DNA of 64,000 nt, from assembly GCA_022414725.1 (NCBI GenBank), contig CM039466.1, positions 31,162,430 to 31,226,429 on the forward strand, read 5' to 3'. Each line of letters begins with the position of its first letter. Position 1 is the first letter of the stretch. The notes beneath the pieces were generated by a model. The model was not told the origin of the DNA and did no database searches. It saw nothing but the letters and a program-made list of their open reading frames with translations. Below, piece by piece: positions 9,301 through 17,097 of this stretch. The position numbers and the translations under genes were made by a program. This stretch comes from Microglena sp. YARC. Taxonomy: Eukaryota; Chlorophyta; Chlorophyceae; Chlamydomonadales; Chlamydomonadaceae.

Positions 9301-12054
9301 ACTTCTTGATGACCCCTGTACAAAAGTAAAAAATTGTATGCTATCATATGAAATCATTCTTGCCTTTGGTCAGCATCTTAAAATATGCCAGTCCTCTATT
9401 AGTATTTATATATTCCAAGGGGCGCTTGCTAGTACCCCTAGCTTCTGATCTGACCTCATACACAGACTATGCTATATTGTATATCCATGGTCACTTTGGC
9501 CTAATCAGACTTCTGGCATCATATGATATCATACTGCCATTCCCTACCCCCAAGTTCCTGAGCTAATGATCTGACCTCATACACATACAAGTCTGGACTC
9601 GGACTTCTCTCGCCTCCCAAAGAAGCAGTGGCCCCAATGGAGTAGTCAACTGCTTCCTTTTTGGGCTACTCATAGCAGCTTAACGCCAGCCCTAATAGCC
9701 AGCCACTGGGTCAAACCAAATGCTTGCAGCTATTAGTATTTGTATTTGTAAGGGGGTGCTTGTTAGTGTAGTGCCGCAGCTCAAGCAACTTCTCCTTGCC
9801 TATGTCTTATAACAGGTTTTAAAGCAAGGTAGAGCAAAAATAAAGACAGTCAAAACCACTTTGACGTTAATATTGTCTTGCTAGCGCCGCAGCTTAAGCG
9901 CGGCACTACTAGGCACTAATTTAGAACCAACTGATGGTGAATTTCCCCAGCTGCGGCGTACGGGAGGGTCCCCTTAACACCTCGCCCCTCCAGGCATTAC
10001 CCTTTTTTATCACTAAGTTGACCCTGATTGGTGCATTCAAAAAATTGTTATTCTATACAGATTTAATGCGCCATGTGTGGAATCAACGAGTGTCTGAAAT
10101 TGCAATCGATTAAAACAGCAATACAGGGACCCCCACCAGGGCCTTAATTATAGCTTGCTTATACGAAGCGATTTAAACATACCCCTTAGCTAAAGCTAGA
10201 CAACAAATGTGTATAATCAATAAGTGCCTAAAACTATATCCCCCCCCCCTCCTGGAGAAGCCCTGGGTGGCCCCAGTGAGTATGTTTCTCATGGCATTCA
10301 TGACAGGGATTTTCCCCCTGCTTTACATAGCGATCGCTAGTTTCAACCCCGTTTTAGCGAAATTATCGCCATACAAAAAGTAAAGATTTTGTGTGTTTGC
10401 CTTAAATGGCCTAAAAAGCTATGAAAAGGTATAGGAAGCACTACAACCCTGTCCCTGGAGGAGGCCTAAATCCATGAGGCTAGAGAGAACCCACTTTCAT
10501 ACTTGAAACAAAAAACTTATTCATGTGAGAGCTACTCAGAACTAGAACTGTAGCACAAACTCAGGGCCCTTGTCGGTACAACATTTGTTTGGGGTTCAGT
10601 TCATCAATGCTTCTTATTTTTTAGCCTTTCCTATCACGGTTGGGCAAGTCCATTTAGCCTATTAGGCCTACCACTCGCCTGTAACATACATACGTGGCTA
10701 GAATATAGGTAAAAGAGCCCCCTCCCCCCGGCATTTCTAGCTGAAGCACTACAAGTGTTTGAAACTTAGCACTACAAGGGTTTAAAACTCACCGCAGCTA
10801 GGTCCACACTTGCACTTGACGCCGGTAGAGCACTTGCACTCTCCTGAAATGCACTTAGGGCAGCTGCAGGCAACGGGACAGGGGTGAGGAGTCATATCCA
10901 GCCGGAATGCGTAGGTTTTGTCGTTGTGCGGGTGGGGGTTATGTGTGTGTGTGCGTGTGTGTGTGTGTTTGGTGGTGGTGGTGGTGGTTGGTGGTGGGTG
11001 GGGGTGGGGGGGGCTGAGATGCATAAAAACATTGGCAGATAGGAAGATTAATGATATGTAGATACATTAATATAGAGTGAGAGCTACTTTGCTGTAATCC
11101 ATTCCAGTACTTGGATAACCAACTCAGCGCCACGAATCCTGAGAAACAAGAGTGCTAACAGCTGAGGGCAGCATGATGGGGGCCGTCCCCAACATGAAGA
11201 ATCGGCTACTACTTGTTAGATGTCGTGAGACTGATGCTGCTGCCGAAGACGGCGACATGCCTTTTGGCTGGGCATACGTAGTTTTGAACCGACGTGACCT
11301 AGGTTTCGGTTACTCTGTGGGATGGACGAGGGCGGGGGACGGTCCTGTCCCTGGGGGGACGGGGGACAGGGGACAGGGGGACAGGGGGGGGGGGGGGGGG
11401 GGGGGGGGGGGTAAATCACTCTCATTAATTGTCCTCCCTCCAAAAACAACCGACCAACACTGCGCAAACTACCCATTAATTACGCTCTTGACGCGTGGAC
11501 ATTTAACTTCACCCCTCCAGGGTCTTATTGCGCTGATGGCTACCCGCCAACCCGCCCTCCCGAGGGGGGCACCTCCATCTCTGCTAGCGTCATAGAGCGA
11601 GCTGAATGCGAATGCGAACGATTACGGCATCGACAGTTAATTACTAACAGGAAGTAGGAAGAAGAACCACCCCCGACACACACACCCAATCTGAAATCAG
11701 GATACTGTCACGCGAATCCGGGCGGACGGACGGACGGAGGGAAGGACGGACGGACGGACGGACGGACACCAATGATTGTATGCTGAGATTGGATCGAGCA
11801 TACTATGACAAGAATGGTACAAGAACCCTACCCAGCTCGGGCCAGTTATAAATGATGATGTCACTACAGAAGACTGGAACCATGTAACCAAGTTAAATAC
11901 TGGACTCACGTAGTCTTCTTCTTGCTGCAGCAGCTGCCGGCTGCGGATGTGAGCTTAGGGCCGTAGAAGTACGCAATGACACCAGCAGCGGCAACAGCGA
12001 CCACGCTGGTCAGAGCGACGACAGCAGTCTTGGTCTGTCGAGCAACAAGGGTCT
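4671..12054 (-). CDS. Membrane-anchored metallothionein-like protein, five exons (5' end missing)
   Basis: Five minus-strand exons join in phase: 12,054-11,910, 10,863-10,793, 8,028-7,986, 7,030-6,960 and 4,699-4,671 (TAA stop at 4,673-4,671). Every junction is AG|exon|GT with donors GTGAGT or GTAAGC. Exon 1 encodes one hydrophobic helix (about residues 10-30 of this part; …ALTSVVAVAAAGVIAYFYG) followed by SCCSKKK. Exons 2 and 4 are twin 71-nt modules, CPKC-x4-CxC-x5-CxC-x3-C (7 Cys each). Exons 3 and 5 are short linkers, DCPKCPG… and DCPTCPGKK-stop. Split codons give T, D, T, D at the junctions. The 20 cysteines in CxC/CxxC pattern are what metallothioneins use to bind zinc, copper or cadmium; the helix suggests attachment to a membrane. 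The start exon lies beyond 12,070 and was not found. Introns are 0.95-2.8 kb and full of repeats. Metal binding is inferred, not shown. Confidence 0.78.
4880..4935. repeat. ATGT/ATGC microsatellite
   Basis: Short repeats of ATGTATGT and ATGCATAT lie in the last intron of the metallothionein-like gene, just upstream of the TRIM-like element. Confidence 0.7.
5048..5561 (+). mobile_element. TRIM-like miniature LTR retrotransposon
   Basis: Terminal direct repeats of 80 bp (5,048-5,127) and 85 bp (5,477-5,561) begin TGT(A/G)GCAGGATAG and end TTCGGCTACA, so each starts with TG and ends with CA. A purine tract AAAGGAGGGGGGAG (5,463-5,476) abuts the right repeat, as polypurine primers do. A 5-bp duplication TTGTT flanks it (5,043-5,047 and 5,562-5,566). 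The 349-bp interior has no complete gag or pol; short frames at 5,141-5,435 are not recognisable. Size and structure fit terminal-repeat retrotransposons in miniature. The repeats differ at several bases and by small indels, so it is not recent. It lies inside the last intron of the metallothionein-like gene. Confidence 0.87.
5604..5745 (+). repeat. Dispersed repeat A, copy 2
   Basis: It has the same word order as copy 1: ACAGGGGTAGGCCAAATAGG, CCCAACCATGACAGG, ACAATCGTTTTGCTGACGGG and GTGCTACAG. Confidence 0.75.
5760..6340. other. Intronic AT-rich stretch, no gene recognised
   Basis: Contains a near-duplicate short motif (AAAACCCACCACnCnnATGCGAA at about 5,812 and 5,877) and TTAGTTAATGTTAGTGAAT words. 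No coding signal is seen. Confidence 0.5.
6343..6379. repeat. Poly(C) tract, 37 bp
   Basis: A pure run of 37 C on the plus strand (poly(G) in the sense strand of the metallothionein-like gene). Runs of this size can form quadruplexes and are prone to sequencing and assembly error. Confidence 0.9.
6500..6960 (-). repeat. Tandem array of partial metallothionein exons with splice donors
   Basis: Downstream of the intact exon ending at 6,960, four more partial copies end at about 6,868, 6,754, 6,652 and 6,532 (spacing 92-120 bp). Each keeps about 35 nt of the exon 3' end (GTGCRATTGCGRCGMTAC-like, then TGCR), a GT(A/G)A donor and about 35 nt of intron (TTTGCTATCCG, AGAAGTGTCTGTG). The 5' half of the exon and its acceptor are replaced by poly(G) runs on the sense strand. 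The copies read as pseudo-exons lacking an acceptor. They might act as decoy donors, but this is only an inference. Confidence 0.75.
7050..7342 (-). repeat. Four-copy 70-bp tandem repeat in intron
   Basis: GATGGAAACAGCGSTTAGTA recurs at about 7,052, 7,122, 7,190 and 7,261, giving a period of 69-70 bp. It lies within 25 bp of the splice acceptor of the exon starting at 7,030. Confidence 0.85.
7715..7805. repeat. GT-rich microsatellite
   Basis: TGTGTG and TGTATG repeats immediately precede a copy of dispersed repeat A, as at several other copies. Confidence 0.85.
7806..7950 (+). repeat. Dispersed repeat A, copy 3
   Basis: Words GGGGTAGGCCAAATAGGCTT, CCCAACCATGACAGGAAGGG and CAATTGTTTTACCGACGGGG followed by GCTACAGTGAT. 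It ends about 35 bp from the 43-nt exon 8,028-7,986 of the metallothionein-like gene. Confidence 0.78.
8190..8250 (+). repeat. Dispersed repeat B, copy 2
   Basis: CAATCGCTAGTTTTGACCCC, CAGCAAAATTA and an AAAAGGGGGG end match the family at 2,140 and 10,322. Confidence 0.6.
8360..8377. repeat. Poly(G) tract, 18 bp
   Basis: A run of 18 G on the plus strand in a gene-poor intron segment. Confidence 0.9.
8410..8850 (+). other. Possible decayed coding fragment, unassigned
   Basis: Overlapping short frames (8,418-8,687 and 8,641-8,844) include an Ala/Arg/Glu-rich stretch followed by TTCNICNAVVQCRMG near 8,755-8,800. The CxxC-x-R-x-G pattern is reminiscent of the C-terminal C2H2-like finger in some LINE-derived proteins, but no histidine pair follows in frame. 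I cannot assign it. Confidence 0.2.
9233..9257. repeat. Poly(G) tract, 25 bp
   Basis: A run of 25 G on the plus strand, flanked by A-rich DNA. Confidence 0.9.
9340..9760 (+). repeat. Dispersed relative of the 1.8-kb satellite unit
   Basis: GGCATCATATGATATCATAC, TATGATCTGACCTCATACAC-like words, GTCTGGACTCGGACTTC, CCCAAAGAARnAGnGG and GCCACTGGGTCAAACCAAA occur in the same order as in each unit at 36.7-45.7 kb. So part of that satellite unit exists elsewhere as a dispersed repeat rich in the palindrome CATATGATATCATATG. Confidence 0.7.
9870..10012 (+). repeat. SINE-like 3' segment, copy 2
   Basis: ATTTCCCCAGCTGCGGCGTACGG, then GGTCCCCTTAACACCTCG, CCCCTCCAGGCATTACCC and a T run match the segment at 2,970-3,050. 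Confidence 0.45.
10322..10380 (+). repeat. Dispersed repeat B, copy 3
   Basis: AGCGATCGCTAGTTTCAACC, then TAGCGAAATTATCGCCATAC and AAAAAG. This copy shows the short palindrome AGCGATCGCT intact. Confidence 0.6.
10545..10690 (-). repeat. Dispersed repeat A, copy 4
   Basis: Reverse-strand copy: CTGTAGCACAAACTCAGGGC, TTGGGGTTCAGTTCATCAAT, GGTTGGGCAAGTCC and TAGGCCTACC, ending at a short GTAT repeat. Confidence 0.75.
10925..11010. repeat. GT and GGTGGT microsatellite
   Basis: (GT)n followed by GGTGGTGGTGG and GGGTGGGGG, in the first recognised intron of the metallothionein-like gene. Confidence 0.85.
11384..11411. repeat. Poly(G) tract, 28 bp
   Basis: A run of 28 G preceded by GGGGACAGGGG repeats. 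Long frames read through it on both strands (147 and 86 codons), but they owe their length to the tract. Confidence 0.9.
11723..11766. repeat. GGAC microsatellite
   Basis: Imperfect (GGAC)n array of about 10 units. Confidence 0.9.
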
Positions 12055-12075
12055 CTGGTAAGTAATAGTCACGCC

Positions 12076-13230
12076 AAAAGCGCACAAAGGCGCAAATAAT
12101 GTATAATTGTGGCAGGACTCAACCTTAGTCGTGCCGCGTAGCAGAGTGAATGGACGGTATATCCAAGTTGATACTGTGTTCGGTTATTTGCTTCTCTTTC
12201 GCGGTGCCTCAGGGACATCGAGCGTCAATACCACAGTGCCATTTATCCACAGTGAACCGACGCTAAAAGCCTATCGACCCCCCCAAGAAACGCTCGACAG
12301 CACCCAGGGGTGACGGTATCGAGGCTAAGCAATAACGAGGCAAGAAGCACAGCATTGACGAGGTTCAGTAGCTTCACGCATCGATCGATCGGTCTTCAAA
12401 GCAGCACGTTGCGCACCAGGGCTTCACCAATATATAGCATGTTGGTTCCGACGGTGCATGTCAATACATGCCCTAGGATACCGACAGATGAAGGCCAACT
12501 AAGCCTTATACAAGTTCTTCTGCGTTCCAAAGCGGTTTTGGGAAAGCGCGAAAGGAGCCAAAGCTGCGGTAGCCAGCCGGCATCTGGAATCGAGTACGGC
12601 CTATTAATCAGCAATCAAAAGACGCACCATTTTAGAAGCGTGTGTGGGTGTGGAAGGTGAAGGGGAAGGAATTTTTCGAGACAAATGCCAAATAGTGAAA
12701 TCAGGGTTATAATGCCAATAGTGGTTGGGATGACTTTTGTAAGCCCTATGTGTCTTCGTTCTCGTTAGGTTTTTTTTTCTCCCGAGGCAGGGGCCCTGGC
12801 CGAAAGTCGGTCATTCCACTCCCACGATCGGAGACAAATCACAATCGAGCTAGAGACACAGGTGGACAGTGCTACGGTGAGGCCGAGTGAGGCTAACTTG
12901 CACCGAGTGACATTACCTAGGCGTGTCGCTGGTATTTGACGAGCGAGACGGGAGATCCCTCTGGTGAGATCCACCACCTGCGTCGGCTTCACTGCGATGG
13001 CAGGAGAGTTATGGCGCGGCAAGAATCATCGACGTGCATTGAGCAGGACTACAACCATGTCGAGACTATCATCCTGACGTGAGGGATAGCATTGTTATTA
13101 GAAAATTAGGGTTGTACAAGGGTTCTCCTAAGACTACCAGTATGTGGGTATGTTTTCAAAATCTACATGTTAGGACTAAAGAGCCTAAATCTGCGTTTCT
13201 TGGGCCAGAACCCACGTCTCATGAACCCAA
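12076..13230. other. Region upstream of the metallothionein-like gene; no exon assigned
   Basis: The missing first exon should lie here or further right on the minus strand, and must end one base into a codon. Minus frames at 12,396-12,614 and 12,765-13,022 have start codons but no compatible donor that I could settle on. No promoter motif is evident. Confidence 0.4.
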
Positions 13231-13439
13231 ACCTACATAATGGACACTCACAATGGAGTCACAATGGAGTCGTTAGAAGTAACGTTTTGGACGACCTTAA
13301 GTGCTATGTTATTTAGACATGCAATACGAGATTTTTTAGGTGCACGAGATTTCGAATGTAGAGGTGCAGTCCTTCAAAACAACCCAACTGAGAGTTATTG
13401 GGGAAATCCCCCCAATGCATTGCATTGTCATCCACAGGT

Positions 13440-13545
13440 CGTTGTTGGCCCAAGACAAGCCCGCTCCACAACATCGGAGACAACGAATCCAACAAATCCT
13501 CAGAAAATATTGCAGCAAGCAGGCATTGTTATCAGCACTAATTCC
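13440..13545 (+). repeat. Dispersed repeat C, copy 1
   Basis: GGCCCAAGACAAGCCCGCTC, CACAACATC, then CCAACAAATCCTCAGAAAA and GCAGCAAGCA match 59,298-59,395. In both places the + frame reads LAQDKPAPQH…QQILRK, so the repeat may derive from coding DNA, but the family is not recognised. Confidence 0.6.
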
Positions 13546-13554
13546 ATATTGTAT

Positions 13555-13700
13555 GTATGTATGTTACAGTCCAGGGGTAGGCTGAAGGGACATGTTAAAC
13601 TGTGATAAGAGGGGCTTAAAAAGAAAAAACATAGATGAACTGAACCCAAACAATCATTTTACTGACGAGGGCTCAGTTTGTGCTACAGTGATCATTTAAT
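13555..13700 (+). repeat. Dispersed repeat A, copy 5
   Basis: GTATGTATGTTACAGTCCAG, GGGGTAGGC, GATGAACTGAACCCAAACAA, TTTTACTGACGAGGGC and GTGCTACAGTGAT. The GTAT repeat abuts the 5' edge. Confidence 0.75.
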
Positions 13701-14320
13701 TCTACAAGATTATTAAATCATCATCTCACCTGGGATGATAATTTAATTGTGCGATTATTATTATTGCATTTTTTGTAAATTGTATAGTGTACTTCCATGA
13801 AAAGGAATCAGGATTCATGAAGAGCTTCATGCTGGAGTCTTCATCCATTAATTCAGTTTAAATTTCATTCTATAATAATACCTGCCAAGACACCCCCCAG
13901 ACCCTCACAAGATACACCCCACCATCAAAGAAGCTCCTCTTGCTCCAGCAAGCTGACATCCAACTATACCTAATTGATGATATCATTACCCCCACCCAAC
14001 TTTCCCCAGAACCTGTTGTCCCCTGTTTACTGCTTAGCCCCCTCTTCCCACTTGGTTTCACAAGCTACCTGGACCTCATCACCCTAGCGGGTACCCACCT
14101 GATTACCACTACTTAACTCAACCTGAGATTTGGCAAAACTGTCACCCACTACCAGAAGGCCTCCCTCAACAGGCTCAGCCTCCATCTTAGCCAGCACCAG
14201 CCACCCGGGGACTCACCCCCCAATACCACCTTGAAGAGCTCCAAACCCCTTTCAATGGCATGTAGAAGCCCTCCCCGTTGCCCATGATCTCCCCCCACCC
14301 CACCCACCCCCACCCCCAAA

Positions 14321-14369
14321 AAACCCTAAACCCTAAAACCCTAAAACCCTAAACCCTAAACCCTAACCC
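14321..14369. repeat. Interstitial telomere-like tract (CCCTAAA/CCCTAAAA)
   Basis: Seven consecutive CCCTAAA or CCCTAAAA units followed by CCCTAA and a C run. CCCTAAA is the common plant and green algal telomere repeat; CCCTAAAA is the Chlamydomonas type. It is internal, so it is not a chromosome end in this assembly. Confidence 0.85.
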
Positions 14370-14699
14370 CCCCCCCCCCACACACAACACAGATGCTAGA
14401 CCCTCCCCCCTAGTGTCCCTCCCCTCATGCAACCCAACCAACCCAACCGACCACACGCAATCACTACCATCAAGGATGCAGCCACCTAAAAGGTGCTGGG
14501 TATCATCAAATGCAACGGCACTGAGATCCAGGACACCCCCACTACAGGGTACTTCAAATGGCCAAATTGGCCAGCGCTTTAGCGCACTTGAAAACAAAAA
14601 AACTGCGCTTTGTAGAGCAATAAGCGCAAACATTGCTTGCAGCGCTTACAAGGGGTTGCAAAAAACTGCGCATAAGCATGCGCTTTGAATTACCCTGCC

Positions 14700-15040
14700 C
14701 CACTACCCATCTGCAGGTCCAGCATGGACCCATCACCATGCACCCGCCCCACTACCCATCACCATGCACCCACCCCACTACCCATCTGCAGGTCCAGCAT
14801 GGACCCATCACCATGCACCCACCCCACCTCCCATCTGCAGGTCCAGCATGGACCCATCACCATGCACCCGCCCCACCTCCCATCTGAAGGTCCAGCATGG
14901 ACCAATCACCATGCACCCACCCCATGTCCCATCTGCAGGTCTAGCATGGACCCATCACCATGCACCCGCCCCACTACCATCTGCAGGTCCAGCATGGACC
15001 CATCACCATGCACCCGCCCCACCTCCCATCCCACCTAGCA
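14700..15040. repeat. Minisatellite, 49-bp unit
   Basis: About seven units of 48-49 bp containing CATCTGCAGGTCCAGCATGG and ACCCATCACCATGCACCC. Spacing of GGTCCAGC at 14,791, 14,840, 14,889, 14,938 and 14,986 gives the period. Pro/His-rich frames through it are by-products. Confidence 0.92.
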
Positions 15041-15312
15041 CTAGGATATACTATTAAGCATGAGACACCCTCATGTCCCCCCATCCACATAGTTGAAGTC
15101 GGCTACTGCACTAACACCAACCACTCGGTTAAATATGCGGAAAAAGGTAATTAGCACAAGACCCTATCACAGGCTCTGAAAAACTTCCCAACAGGGGGGG
15201 ATGCAAGCTCAGCACCAAACTTCACACCCATGCCACTGTCTCCTTCAAGTCCATTGTTGCGTGCAGAAGAAACATGGAACAGGCCCAAAAACCTCCCCCA
15301 GGGAGATGATAG

Positions 15313-15363
<51 letters not shown>
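15313..15363. repeat. Poly(C) tract, 51 bp
   Basis: The longest homopolymer in the window: 51 C on the plus strand. It lies between LINE-0 and LINE-1. Its true length is uncertain with most sequencing methods. Confidence 0.9.
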
Positions 15364-15470
15364 TATTGGTGGTTGGGACCAGGGCAGTGAAGTCAAACGG
15401 GCTGGCCTCAACCTCACGCCTCATAACAAGGCATACAATTTATTTGTTTATTTATAATATGTTTCCAATC

Positions 15471-16000
15471 AAATTAAACTACACCATTCAAATTTCCCAC
15501 GTAACCTTCTCGCTACTCATTCTCCTTCTTAGCATTCGCGTAGCGCATTCGCATCCTCCTACGTCTGCGCTACCGAATGATACCACCTGCTCTCTGTTTC
15601 GTGCAGTTTTGGTCAACTCTCCCCGAAACTGCAACCAAACAGGAGCTCATGCTTCCGCAGAGGCGATGCTGCTATCGAAGTGGCTGTCTTCAACATCTGA
15701 CGCGAGTCGCAGCAATTGTTATCGCAGGGTGATATGCGGTTATTTTGGTCGGCTGCACCTCTGGGCAGATGGAAGTATGAATTTCCGGACAGAATGCGCC
15801 TCTCCCTGGACTTCCCAACAGGGGGGATGCAAAGCGTGTATCCCTGGTGCATTCTTGATGGTCGCTGCCAGGAGCGAAGGCTCCATGCAATCGAGAAACC
15901 TACTAACGAACACTTTCCCTCTCCATGCAGGTACCCAGGACAGCTACCTGCTTTTTCGAACGCGGACCTTCCCACCGAGCGTCACATTACCCTTCTGAAC
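15471..16000 (+). pseudogene. LINE-1 N-terminal hydrophobic region
   Basis: The frame open to 15,998 begins in the element with a hydrophobic stretch (HVTFSLLILLLSIRVAHSH) that looks like a signal peptide or membrane segment, followed by NDTTCS and a stretch with several cysteines. The only nearby in-frame ATG (15,460) overlaps the target-site copy, so the natural start was probably lost by truncation. LINE-2 has a similar block at about 57,500-57,380 (VVLLILLTSTAFQHH, then NDT), so the feature seems shared. Role unknown; a membrane or secretory function is unusual for a LINE and is not demonstrated. Confidence 0.5.
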
Positions 16001-16272
16001 GCGGACCCGCAGACCGATCGTCATAAACGACTCCTGGCAACTACCACAAATACTAAGGCCTCATCACTCGATCAGCTCAAGCGCGACACAACTTGCCCAA
16101 TCATGTTCAAAATTAGCCCCTGTGCCGCACAAGAATTGCATAAGCAAGGAGAGTCGAAACAAGAAAAGCCGAAGCAGGGTAAGATCCATACTAGCGGCAT
16201 TGCGACCTAGGTATGATCAGAGGATGGCCCAAAGACACTCCTGGGTAAATCCATACCTGAGCATGTGCCCTC

Positions 16273-16575
16273 GTGGTGATACCATTTCTAGTATTTTTCG
16301 GTGGTGGCTCACTCCCTATGCCTCAGACCATGGCCCAGGGGCTCATACTATGGAACATTATAATAGCGGGATGGGCATTAATCACCACATGCATCTACGA
16401 GACCCTGCCAGACTGCCCCCCCCCTACCCCAAAAGAGCTACTAGACGTAGTCAGGGAAGAGGCAGCAAGGCTTTTATCTATAAGGCACGGAGATGCTCAT
16501 GTAAGAAGACGTGGTCCCCTGCCGCCCCCTGCCTCATCATCGGAACCTCCATGCTATTATATTACCTCCCGGTAA
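16273..16575 (+). pseudogene. LINE-1 second hydrophobic segment
   Basis: A 100-codon frame contains a likely membrane helix, LWNIIIAGWALITTCIYE, followed by Pro- and Arg-rich sequence. LINE-2 has a comparable helix (LWITALLLLLFSLISTTHC, near 55,090-55,030) at the same place relative to the protease. Boundaries and start are uncertain. Frames at 16,122-16,802 overlap it and carry the Pro-rich linker that precedes the first protease copy. Confidence 0.45.
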
Positions 16576-16599
16576 CCACCTGCTTGTATTACCTCATGA

Positions 16600-17097
16600 C
16601 TCCCCAGGTCATCACCAGCCTCATACACCTCACCATCCTCACTAGCCTAATTACACCTCAACCCGCTTGCCTGCCCCCTCACCCCACCTGTAAAGGAAGG
16701 GGTCAGACCTCGGCCCCCACTCCATACCCCCTACCCCCCGCCCCACCCCTCATACTGGGAACCTCAAGTATTCGACCTCTGCCAGGCCCACTCTATGAAT
16801 AGCCAACTTGGGGGTCCCCAGGCCACCAACAGCCTCCCCCACCCAGCCATCCCCACCAGCCTAAACACATCCAGATCCAACTGCCCACCCCCACACCCCA
16901 CGTGTAGAGGAGGAGACCAACCCCCTCTCCCCCTCCCTCTTCTTCCCTCCCAACCCCACCTCCCATACTGGGAACCCCAAGCATATAATTTCTGCCACTC
17001 CCACGCCATAAATACCTACCTAGGAGGTCCGTACATAGAACCCCTAGCTATCCTCGCATACGCTGATCACCTCCGTCCACACCAGCCGCCGTAGAAT
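16600..17097 (+). pseudogene. LINE-1 duplicated N-terminal halves of the cysteine protease (copies A and B)
   Basis: A segment of about 230 bp is tandemly duplicated. Both copies carry a Pro-rich linker with CxPPHPTC(K/R)G and then the catalytic-Cys motif: SYWEPQ…LCQAHSMN (copy A, Cys at about 16,780) and PYWEPQ…FCHSHAIN (copy B, Cys at about 16,991). Copy A stops after the motif. Copy B runs into a TAG at 17,095-17,097 and continues in another frame in the next feature. The Q-x4-C-x2-H-x2-N spacing is intact in both. Confidence 0.75.

Larger units (their letters stand above)
13880..15300 (+). pseudogene. Relic of an older Dualen-like LINE (LINE-0)
   Basis: Two separated stretches match LINE-1/LINE-2 protein. 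At about 14,055-14,215 the frame reads YLDLITLAGTHLITTT… and later ASLNRLSLHLS, matching the start of the long region behind RT (LINE-1 22,078-22,240). At about 15,085-15,150 VEVGYCTNTNHSVKYAEK matches the endonuclease core …LELGYCSDTNH…K, and at about 15,226-15,270 VSFKSIVACRRNME matches the LINE C-terminus. Between them lie a telomere-like tract and a 49-bp minisatellite. Most of the element is missing and frames are broken. It ends near the poly(C) tract at 15,313. Confidence 0.7.

Noticed and set aside
11152..11595. 147-codon plus-strand frame at the poly(G) tract
   Set aside because: It lies in an intron of the minus-strand gene, runs through poly(G), and has no domain.
12040..12066. Plus-strand splice donor TCTCTG|GTAAGTAA
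   Set aside because: The same bases form the acceptor of the minus-strand membrane exon, which is in phase with four further exons; no coding exon is seen on the plus strand.
14633..15154. Pro/His-rich frames at the 49-bp minisatellite
   Set aside because: Different frames are all open across the repeat and none has a domain or start context.
15201..15457. Pro-rich frames through the poly(C) tract, and Gly-rich frames opposite
   Set aside because: They exist only because homopolymer C reads as Pro and G as Gly; they join LINE-0 remnants to LINE-1 DNA across the insertion boundary.
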